Source: RGIG3009 sp045578425 | GTDB lineage: Bacteria > Bacillota > Clostridia > Oscillospirales > Acutalibacteraceae | Length of the DNA stretch: 13,981 nt | Direction: 5' to 3' | NCBI GenBank assembly: GCA_045578425.1 | Contig: JAZNKF010000025.1 | Location: 1-13,981, forward strand | Notes under the pieces: generated by a model | Database searches by the model: none | What the model saw: only the letters and a program-made list of their open reading frames with translations | Told to the model about the DNA's origin: nothing | Translations under genes and position numbers: made by a program | Part shown: positions 1-4,988 of the stretch, piece after piece | Layout: each line of letters opens with the position of its first letter | Position numbering within the stretch: position 1 is the stretch's first letter

Positions 1-78
1 TATGAAAATATCATGCGTAAAATATATTATAGCACCATTAATCGACAATTGCAATATATATTAACGGAATTTGGTTAA
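1..78 (+). CDS. C-terminal fragment of an unknown protein (left edge)
   Basis: Frame 1 is open from the first base to a TAA at 76-78 and gives 25 residues ending ILTEFG. The residues (many Tyr, Ile, Arg, Gln) look protein-like, and this would be the only plus-strand gene in the window. No family can be assigned from so short a tail, and the open frame could be chance in AT-rich DNA. The hairpin at 109-152 follows, but it folds better as minus-strand RNA, so it does not strongly support this frame. Confidence 0.3.
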   Translation, partial: YENIMRKIYYSTINRQLQYILTEFG

Positions 79-108
79 TTTGCTTTATAAATAAATTTAT
101 CAGAAAAA

Positions 109-152
109 CAAGCGAAAGCCAGATAAGGTATAATCTCATCCGGCTTTACTTG
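109..152 (-). terminator. Hairpin terminator, minus strand
   Basis: On the minus strand AAAGCCGGAT pairs with ATCTGGCTTT (ten pairs, one a G-U wobble), with an outer CAAG/CTTG pairing. A T-run (GTTTTTC) follows. On the plus strand the wobble becomes an A-C mismatch, so the minus strand is the likely functional direction. No minus-strand gene of useful length now lies immediately upstream. It probably terminated whatever element left the relic at 153-392. Confidence 0.5.
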
Positions 153-282
153 TTACAGTTGAATATTTAATTTTGGCTGCTCAGAGTATGTATTTCTGAC
201 GCATATTAGAATGTGTTCTGCTCCTTTCTAAAATCGCCGAAAACCCGATTTTGACCGGATTTTGTGCAAATTGAGTTGGACA
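153..282. other. Non-coding relic between the terminator and repeat A
   Basis: No gene-sized frame is visible. On the minus strand an AAAGGAG ribosome-binding-like motif (about 222-228) is followed by a seven-codon frame starting ATGCGTCAG. The motif AAAATCnGCGAAAACCC occurs twice, here near 230 and again near 284 in repeat A. It reads as decayed mobile-element DNA rather than a functional gene. Confidence 0.3.
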
Positions 283-392
283 AAAATCAGCGAAAACCCT
301 AGTGTTTATGCGGTTTTCTCGACTTTTGTCCTATTATACCATATTCCTCTATACGGCGTACAATACCTGTTGCTTTCATATATAAGAACCTT
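283..392 (-). repeat. Repeat A, imperfect copy of repeat B at 3755-3867
   Basis: Aligned by eye with 3755-3867 without large gaps. Shared blocks on the plus strand include TTTATGCGG, the run ATTATACC followed by ATTCCTCTAT, and GCTTTCATATATA. Both copies have the same orientation. The pair encloses the XRE gene and darTG. On the minus strand the repeat holds a tiny ribosome-bound frame (299-379) and a conserved GGTATAATA that resembles an extended -10 element. The element family is not recognised. Confidence 0.6.
299..379 (-). pseudogene. 26-codon frame resembling the SpoVT/AbrB N-terminus (copy A)
   Basis: ATG at 379, nine bases after AAGG, gives MKATGIVRRIEEYG and stops after 26 codons at TAG 299-301. 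From memory, the SpoVT/AbrB-family N-terminus is MKATGIVRRIDDLGRVVIPKE, so the first ten residues match, after which similarity fades. The DNA-binding swapped-hairpin needs about 50 residues, so this cannot be a functional AbrB domain. It is either a truncated relic or a retained short peptide. The second copy at 3814-3852 keeps the peptide while changing synonymous bases. Confidence 0.4.
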
Positions 393-436
393 ACCTTTCT
401 AAAAATCGGAGATTTTTGAAAGGTGCCAAGAACCTT
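384..436. repeat. 9-bp direct duplication flanking a 32-bp hairpin
   Basis: AAGAACCTT occurs at 384-392 and 428-436. Between them a palindrome at 393-424 pairs ACCTTTC with GAAAGGT and AAAAATC with GATTTTT, with one bulged T and a GGA loop. This layout looks like a target-site duplication around a tiny insertion. There is no T-run, so it is not an obvious terminator. Repeat B lacks this insert. In minus-strand RNA the hairpin lies just upstream of the ribosome binding site of the 299-379 frame. Confidence 0.5.
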
Positions 437-458
437 GTTGCTCGGTACCCTCGCAATA

Positions 459-513
459 AAAACTCCTTTGTTGATTTGATAACACTGTTATTATCTGTCA
501 ACAAAGGAGTTTT
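459..513 (-). terminator. Terminator of the XRE regulator gene
   Basis: A 16-bp perfect stem pairs AAAACTCCTTTGTTGA (459-474) with its complement at 498-513. A second short GATAA/TTATC pairing sits within the loop. It begins eight bases after the XRE stop codon. The A/T-rich flanks give U-runs in either direction, so it may act bidirectionally. Confidence 0.8.
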
Positions 514-520
514 ATACTAC

Positions 521-1651
521 TTATAATTGCTTTTTAAGATTAGATTCTTTCAAGCGGTTTTTAAGTTTTATAAATTCATCATTATCTTTAATTTGGTCAA
601 AACACGAATCGTCGAGATTGAAAAATAATTGTTCTTGTAGAGTTTTATCACAATTAGTACTTATGTTTTGAGGATTCCAAGTTAGTTTGCTAAAATAAAT
701 AGAATTGTAATTTTGCTCTCCTAAATTAGAAGCCCTGTCATAGTTTACTGCGCATTTTTCCGACAACAACAAATTTTTAATAACCATATCGCTTTCGTTT
801 TTTTGACCATAAAGCTTTGCTATCATTAAATAATATAATGATAGTTGGTTGTTGTATAAATTTTCATTTTCATCATCGTAAAGCATCGTTTTATTGAGAC
901 TAATTGCAGTATCAAGCATTTTAATTCGTTGGTCCACGGTTAGTCCTTGCCATAGATCCTTATCACAAGCCATTAGATAAAGTATACTACAACAAAAGTG
1001 AAGCATGCATCTTAGATTATTTTGTTCTTGCTTTAAGCGTTCTGTTCCAGAATAAATATGACTCAATAGCATTTCCTTACAAATTAGCATGTTTGGCATA
1101 TCTTCCGCGAGCTTAATAGCTGCTTCTTTTTTGTTCGTTTTGGGATATTCATAGCAAAGTATTTGTATGGCGCTATGTCGAATACTATCAACCGTACAGT
1201 CTTCTAATATTCTTTCACATAAGGATATAGCCTCTTCAACAAATTTATGTTCTTCTCTATATTTTTGTTGCTCACTTGTAGCACCATAAGATACTAAGCC
1301 ATAGGCAAGATTTAACATCCATTGATAGTTTCTTGGATATAAATCGAGTACTTTGCGTGATAGTTCAATTTTCTCTAAAACTTTCCCTTTGCGATTGAGT
1401 TCTTGATATTGTTCCTCATATTTTTTGAGTTCTTCCTTATTTTCGCTTGTGTTTAAATCAAGTAGTTCATCTGTACTTACACCAAAGAAATTTGCTAACT
1501 TTGGCAGTAAAGTTATATCAGGCAAAGCCAAGCCATTCTCCCATTTGCTGACTGCTTGATAAGAAATATTAAGATAATCCGCTAATTTTTCTTGGGTTAT
1601 ATCCTGTGCTTTTCGCAACTCTTTTATTTTTTCACCAATTTTCAACGTCAT
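521..1651 (-). CDS. XRE-family transcriptional regulator with TPR-like C-terminus
   Basis: 376 residues. Residues about 6-62 form a Cro/C1-type helix-turn-helix (IGEKIKELRKAQDITQEKLA, then SYQAVSKWENG), the classical XRE DNA-binding unit. The rest is a long, predicted all-helical region rich in Leu, Glu, Lys and Tyr, like the TPR-type sensor halves of many clostridial XRE regulators. Such domains often bind peptides or partner proteins; no ligand can be read here. The ATG at 1651 is supported by AAGGAG nine bases upstream. The gene has its own promoter and a terminator right after the stop. It lies directly downstream of darG but is separated by darG's terminator, so a role in controlling darTG is possible but not shown. 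Low GC, like the rest of the island. Confidence 0.85.
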   Translation of the reverse strand: MTLKIGEKIKELRKAQDITQEKLADYLNISYQAVSKWENGLALPDITLLPKLANFFGVSTDELLDLNTSENKEELKKYEEQYQELNRKGKVLEKIELSRKVLDLYPRNYQWMLNLAYGLVSYGATSEQQKYREEHKFVEEAISLCERILEDCTVDSIRHSAIQILCYEYPKTNKKEAAIKLAEDMPNMLICKEMLLSHIYSGTERLKQEQNNLRCMLHFCCSILYLMACDKDLWQGLTVDQRIKMLDTAISLNKTMLYDDENENLYNNQLSLYYLMIAKLYGQKNESDMVIKNLLLSEKCAVNYDRASNLGEQNYNSIYFSKLTWNPQNISTNCDKTLQEQLFFNLDDSCFDQIKDNDEFIKLKNRLKESNLKKQL

Positions 1652-1720
1652 GCTCTTTCACTCCTTAAAATTCACTCGAAAGCTTCCGTATGTTTATTAT
1701 AAATGATTTCTTTTGTATTT

Positions 1721-1729
1721 AGTATAACA
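1721..1729 (-). promoter_or_regulatory. Extended -10 promoter of the XRE gene
   Basis: The minus strand reads TGTTATACT, an extended -10 (TGnTATACT). The start would lie near 1714, giving a leader of about 62 nt. Only a weak -35 (TTGCGT, 18-bp spacer) is present. A second TATAAT nearer the gene (about 1697-1702) is a possible alternative. Confidence 0.4.
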
Positions 1730-1777
1730 TATCAGTTTATCCAAACGCAACCGTGGGTTGAGTTAGGAGTAAAAGTT

Positions 1778-1803
1778 AAGCGGAGTGGATTTCCACTCCG
1801 CTT
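1778..1803 (-). terminator. Palindromic terminator downstream of darG
   Basis: A 12-bp perfect inverted repeat (AAGCGGAGTGGA and its complement) with a two-base centre starts 40 bases beyond the darG stop. On the minus strand it is followed by AACTTTTAC, a weak U-run. It separates darG from the XRE promoter. Confidence 0.6.
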
Positions 1804-1842
1804 TCCTCTCTGAAAACACTTTTATAAAGTTTTGTTAAAATC

Positions 1843-2949
1843 TTAAATTTCTAAAACATACTCCAATTTACCGCTATGAGCAACATCAATCCAATCAAGC
1901 AGTAAAAGATTTTTAATAGTTTCTCCGATTTCAACATCCTTGCTATTCTTCCAATGCTTTTTCCAATTTACGACAAAATCGTAAACGTCGCTATCATTAA
2001 CTTTGCCAAAAGTCTTTTCTTTAGAAACGCAATCATAAGAATATAATACTGTTGTAATCATCTCAGCTTGCTCCGTGTTTTTTATTCTGCTAAACAAATC
2101 GATAGTTTTATCTACAACTAGCATATCCTTTTCGGAATACAAAGATTTATCCAAAACGAATGAATCAGGCACAGTAATTCTTATCATTTTTCCATAAGGC
2201 TTTTCTTGAAGAATGTTTGAATTTGATAAAATGGTTATAGCCTCTTTTATTTGAGCAGAATATGGACCATAACTACCCTTAGCGAACACAAAACCAGTTT
2301 TAATTCCTTCATGTGTCATTATATAACATATTTTTTGAAAAATGGTTCTACCGACATATAAAGAATATTTGTTTTTGCTGAGTTCTTGCACTACATACAT
2401 TAAAAGATCCCAATTTTTGTTATGTTTACTTTGTTTTGTTCCATAAACATTTTTATCAAAATCCCCTGAACTATTTTCAAGAAATTCTGGTTTCAATAAT
2501 TCGGGTTTTGTTCCATAAGGCGCATAAATTTCTATCTGTATTGGTAACGATTTAAGCTTACTATACATAATTGGTCCAACCAATTCCCATGGTAAGCCTC
2601 CGTTACCGCAACCCAATGGTGGAAAAGCAATGGAATCAATTCCTAAATTATCGTAATTTTCAACAAACCAATCTAATCCGCTAATAATATAAGATAATTG
2701 CGAAGGTGACTTCCAATGATCTTTAGTTGGAAAATTCAACACTGAAGTTCCTAAAAGATCTCTATATAAATATGGTTTTCCTGGCTCAACTTCATTACGT
2801 TCACACATAGAAACATATTCTTTAAACATTTGTGGATAACGCTTTTTAAATTCTAAAGCAATGCCTTTTCCCATAACGCCAACGCAGTTTACCGTGTTTA
2901 CTATTGTGTTTGCACCGCTTTCAAAAATATTTCCTATTTTAATTATCAT
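1843..2949 (-). CDS. darG: DarG antitoxin: macrodomain DNA ADP-ribosylglycohydrolase
   Basis: 368 residues from the ATG at 2949. A longer GTG frame from 2958 is rejected because that codon overlaps the AGGAGG ribosome binding site (2958-2963), which sits eight bases before the ATG. Residues 1-150 are a macrodomain: NTVNCVGVMGKGIALEF (about 18-34), FPTKDHW (73-79, with K76 matching the catalytic lysine of DarG enzymes) and FPPLGCGNGGLPW (about 108-120). In the family this domain removes ADP-ribose from thymidine in DNA. Residues about 170-368 form a second domain (FQKICYIM, GSYGPYS) in the position where DarG proteins bind and block DarT. The gene starts 12 nt after darT, so translational coupling is likely. 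The pair serves as a toxin-antitoxin and anti-phage system in other bacteria. Confidence 0.92.
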   Translation of the reverse strand: MIIKIGNIFESGANTIVNTVNCVGVMGKGIALEFKKRYPQMFKEYVSMCERNEVEPGKPYLYRDLLGTSVLNFPTKDHWKSPSQLSYIISGLDWFVENYDNLGIDSIAFPPLGCGNGGLPWELVGPIMYSKLKSLPIQIEIYAPYGTKPELLKPEFLENSSGDFDKNVYGTKQSKHNKNWDLLMYVVQELSKNKYSLYVGRTIFQKICYIMTHEGIKTGFVFAKGSYGPYSAQIKEAITILSNSNILQEKPYGKMIRITVPDSFVLDKSLYSEKDMLVVDKTIDLFSRIKNTEQAEMITTVLYSYDCVSKEKTFGKVNDSDVYDFVVNWKKHWKNSKDVEIGETIKNLLLLDWIDVAHSGKLEYVLEI

Positions 2950-2961
2950 AAGAAGCACCTC

Positions 2962-3567
2962 CTATCTAAAAAACAATTCTTGATCTATGTATATTCTTTT
3001 GTCAATCCCAAGGTCTAATAAATATTGTTCATCTTCGCTATTCTTAACTGCCACCGCTATTATATATTGGGAGGGAATCATTTCAGGAACCAAAATCTCT
3101 GCACATTTAATAGATTTGTTTTTAAATTGTTCGAACGGATCAGGACTAGTCCAATATTTCGCATAGATTAAATCAAAATTTAAACGATCAAAAGCCATAT
3201 CGGGCTCGTAGAATCTCACATATGAACTGGATGCATTTCTATCAGCAATTACCACATTAGGTAAATCGAGTATTCTAGCCGAAATTTTTAAAACGCATAT
3301 TTCCTCGGATTGTCGCTTATACATCATAGGATTTCTTGCGTCAAAATACAAGTTTGCATATTGGTGTAACTTTAATCCGTTTGGGACTGAAACTCTGTCA
3401 CGTCTATCTTGAATCTCTCCCATTGCAACTGACTTATGAGGCAATGTGTTAGCTAACTCATTTGATAATATTCCATGAGTTAATACCGAAGGTATGTTTG
3501 CAAGAGGCATAATATTATAAAAACCTGTACGGTGAGTTAAATCATAAAAAACATCTGATGGTTTCAT
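2962..3567 (-). CDS. darT: DarT toxin: DNA thymidine ADP-ribosyltransferase
   Basis: 201 residues from the ATG at 3567, which has GGGAGGT six bases upstream; the frame's earlier ATG at 3582 lies upstream of that site and would place the site inside the gene. DarT (DUF4433 family) uses NAD+ to ADP-ribosylate thymidine in single-stranded DNA, blocking replication. Visible family marks are GFYNIMPLANIPSVLTHGIL (15-34, NAD-binding start), QDRRDR (53-58, with the conserved arginine), ANLYFDARNPMMY (71-83) and KCAEILVP (154-161), whose E157 is the likely catalytic glutamate. Length is normal. It precedes darG in the usual toxin-first order, and its stop codon overlaps darG's ribosome binding site. 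A strong promoter lies upstream. All key residues appear intact, so the toxin is probably active. Confidence 0.93.
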   Translation of the reverse strand: MKPSDVFYDLTHRTGFYNIMPLANIPSVLTHGILSNELANTLPHKSVAMGEIQDRRDRVSVPNGLKLHQYANLYFDARNPMMYKRQSEEICVLKISARILDLPNVVIADRNASSSYVRFYEPDMAFDRLNFDLIYAKYWTSPDPFEQFKNKSIKCAEILVPEMIPSQYIIAVAVKNSEDEQYLLDLGIDKRIYIDQELFFR

Positions 3568-3605
3568 AACTATACCTCCCATACTAAAATACTAACACCC
3601 ACTTT

Positions 3606-3634
3606 ATTTTAACACACGGGAGATTCGTTGTCAA
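3606..3634 (-). promoter_or_regulatory. Sigma70-type promoter of darTG
   Basis: A perfect -35 TTGACA (3634-3629), a 17-bp spacer and a -10 TAAAAT (3611-3606) on the minus strand. Transcription would start near 3599, about 32 nt before the darT ATG. The leader carries a short direct repeat (AGTATTTTAGTAT) that could be an operator; this is only a suggestion. Confidence 0.75.
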
Positions 3635-3754
3635 TTCAGATATGGTAGAGTTGGAGCTTTTACATTAGAAAAAGAACAAATAAATAATAAGGGTATTATA
3701 AGATTCATTACGATTTTGATATGTAAATATTGTGTTTTTGTAAATTACTTTCAA

Positions 3755-3867
3755 TCAGAAAACGTGAAAACCAAGTATTTATGCGGCCTTATAGGTCTTG
3801 GTGTTATTATACCTCATTCCTCTATTCTACGAACCATTCCGATGGCTTTCATATATAGATTCTCCTT
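3755..3867 (-). repeat. Repeat B, imperfect copy of repeat A at 283-392
   Basis: Same orientation and same internal order as repeat A: TTTATGCGG, ATTATACC, ATTCCTCTAT, GCTTTCATATATA. Minus-strand transcription through it would lead to darT about 190 bp further on. Pairing of ACCAAG with CTTGGT (about 3771-3804), with an inner CCTTATAGG, gives a nested hairpin not kept in copy A. Together with 3583-3754 (the darTG promoter and AT-rich sequence with no gene) it fills the darT-barstar gap. Confidence 0.6.
3814..3852 (-). pseudogene. 12-codon frame resembling the SpoVT/AbrB N-terminus (copy B)
   Basis: ATG at 3852 with AAGGAG nine bases upstream encodes MKAIGMVRRIEE and then TGA, at the codon that is Tyr in copy A. 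Codon by codon, copies A and B differ at five of the first twelve codons silently and at two by mild changes (Thr/Ile, Ile/Met). That pattern suggests past selection on the peptide. Reading past the stop, GII and PHK also match copy A, so the ancestor was already a shortened frame. Confidence 0.4.
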
Positions 3868-3930
3868 CAATTTCAAATCGTGACACTATTATTTGTGCTT
3901 AAAGGGAATTTATACTAATTTTTGACATGT

Positions 3931-4260
3931 TTACGAAATAAGTTTAAAAACCACGTTTGGATGCTCTTCATGCACATCGTCAAAAACTTCCAGCATCGCA
4001 GCACAATGAACGCGCAAGTCGTTTTCTAATTTGGTATATCCATATATTTCCACCGTGAAATCTTTCTCTTCGCAAAACCTATCGTCCAAGCAATCCCAAA
4101 GAGCGTCCCAATTTTCTCCGTAATATTCAGGGAAGCCAAATTTTTCTTTTAAAACGAGGTGTATCTCTCCCAAATATTTACAAGAAGAAAAATCTAAAAC
4201 AATGGGGTTTTCTCTGATAGGTTTAAAAGCATTTCTATTCTGTTCTTCAAAACAATCCAT
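3931..4260 (-). CDS. Barstar-family ribonuclease inhibitor (immunity protein)
   Basis: 109 residues. Barstar binds barnase tightly and plugs its active site in the cytoplasm. The signature PEYYGENWDALWDCL (about residues 44-58) is almost identical to the barnase-binding helix of Bacillus barstar and keeps the residues equivalent to Tyr29, Asp35, Trp38 and Asp39. The residue equivalent to Glu76 is Asp (LEVFDDVHEE). An extra segment of about 20 residues precedes the usual barstar start. The ATG at 4260 is fixed by AAGGAGGGG (4274-4266), which overlaps the stop codon of the upstream RNase. The gap is 12 nt, so inhibitor synthesis is probably coupled to the toxin. No clear terminator follows, so read-through toward repeat B and darT is possible. 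Confidence 0.93.
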   Translation of the reverse strand: MDCFEEQNRNAFKPIRENPIVLDFSSCKYLGEIHLVLKEKFGFPEYYGENWDALWDCLDDRFCEEKDFTVEIYGYTKLENDLRVHCAAMLEVFDDVHEEHPNVVFKLIS

Positions 4261-4272
4261 CGTTTCCCCTCC

Positions 4273-4779
4273 TTACACGACAACTTGAAAAGTCTTATAA
4301 TGATCGTATGTTACAAACACTAATCCGTCATTCGAAAACAAAACTCTCTCGGAACCACGATATCCCCCAGCATAGTTAATATCTGCTTCATACCAAATTC
4401 GTCCGGACGTCGATGGTAAATGACCGTTTTTGTTTTTATACTTTCCTTTAGTAAGCATCTTTCCGGGCGCAACCATCCAAAGGTTCCCAAAATAAGGATT
4501 ATACCCTTGCTTTTTGGCATCTGCAGAAGTGATGTAATAATCCGGAAGTTTTCCGATCCATTTTAACCACCAGTCAGCACCGTCATTCCCTTTGTTTGTT
4601 GCAGTTCCTGCATAAAGCGCTTTTACCCATTCAATTGCACATCGGCAATTGGGATGTAAGGGGGGCTCCGGATCTACAGTTTCTTCTACCAAATATATTT
4701 TCCCATGTTTCGATCTACATTCCAGACATGTTTTTAAGTCTAAAATGGCTATCCAGTTTTTGTACTTGTTAGACTGCAT
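4273..4779 (-). CDS. Barnase-family RNase toxin with MuF-type N-terminal Cys motif
   Basis: 168 residues from the ATG at 4779 (AGGAG five bases upstream). An upstream TTG frame start at 4890 has no ribosome binding site and overlaps promoter-like sequence. Residues about 10-48 carry CLECRSKHGKIY and PPLHPNCRC, the Cys/His motif at the C-terminal end of phage Mu F/SPP1 gp7 head-morphogenesis proteins. Residues about 70-168 match barnase from LPDYYIT to YDHYKTF. The general base Glu (EADINY), both arginines (GGYRGSER) and the catalytic His (DHY) are kept. The residue equivalent to barnase Lys27 is Ser, and Arg59 is Lys. There is no signal peptide. The gene is followed by barstar. It looks like the tail of a MuF polymorphic toxin that now stands alone. 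RNase activity is inferred. Confidence 0.9.
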   Translation of the reverse strand: MQSNKYKNWIAILDLKTCLECRSKHGKIYLVEETVDPEPPLHPNCRCAIEWVKALYAGTATNKGNDGADWWLKWIGKLPDYYITSADAKKQGYNPYFGNLWMVAPGKMLTKGKYKNKNGHLPSTSGRIWYEADINYAGGYRGSERVLFSNDGLVFVTYDHYKTFQVVV

Positions 4780-4794
4780 TTTTTCTCCTTTCGT

Positions 4795-4824
4795 ATTATA
4801 CCATTGTTCCGCACAAAAGTACAA
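4795..4824 (-). promoter_or_regulatory. Proximal promoter of the barnase-barstar operon
   Basis: Minus strand: -35 TTGTAC (4824-4819), 18-bp spacer, extended -10 TGGTATAAT (4803-4795). The predicted start near 4788 falls in the ribosome binding site, leaving a leader of only about nine bases. That leader is unusually short, so either the transcript is nearly leaderless or the upstream promoter is the main one. Confidence 0.5.
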
Positions 4825-4878
4825 CTCAAAACATTCCGCTATCCGAGATTTTATCAACCGTTTTTTGTTGACGTACAG

Positions 4879-4887
4879 AGTATAGCA
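4879..4887 (-). promoter_or_regulatory. Distal extended -10 promoter for barnase-barstar
   Basis: Minus strand TGCTATACT gives an extended -10; TTGAAG lies 19 bp upstream as a weak -35. The start would be near 4872, with a leader of about 93 nt. Just upstream, CTTCAA occurs twice ten bases apart, followed by the palindrome AACAAATTTGTT (4919-4930). These are possible regulator sites. Confidence 0.4.
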
Positions 4888-4956
4888 CAAAGCGGGGAGT
4901 CACCTTCAAGACACTTCAAACAAATTTGTTATATCTTTTTTGCGCACCCAAACACA

Positions 4957-4986
4957 AAAAACCCGTGATTTTCATCACGGGGTTTT
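4957..4986 (-). terminator. Terminator of the DUF4364/two-component operon
   Basis: CCCGTGAT (4962-4969), TTTC loop, ATCACGGG (4974-4981), with further AAAA/TTTT pairing outside. On the minus strand a T-run follows directly, three bases after the kinase stop codon. The A-run on the other side means it could also stop plus-strand transcription. Confidence 0.85.
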
Positions 4987-4988
4987 CT

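Noticed and set aside
3583..3930. Search for another gene or a tRNA attachment site between darT and barstar
   Set aside because: Only the darTG promoter, repeat B and its 12-codon frame are supported. No tRNA-like fold or integrase gene was seen.
4888..4890. TTG start giving the barnase gene 37 extra residues
   Set aside because: There is no ribosome binding site before it, it lies on promoter-like sequence, and the ATG at 4779 has a good site.
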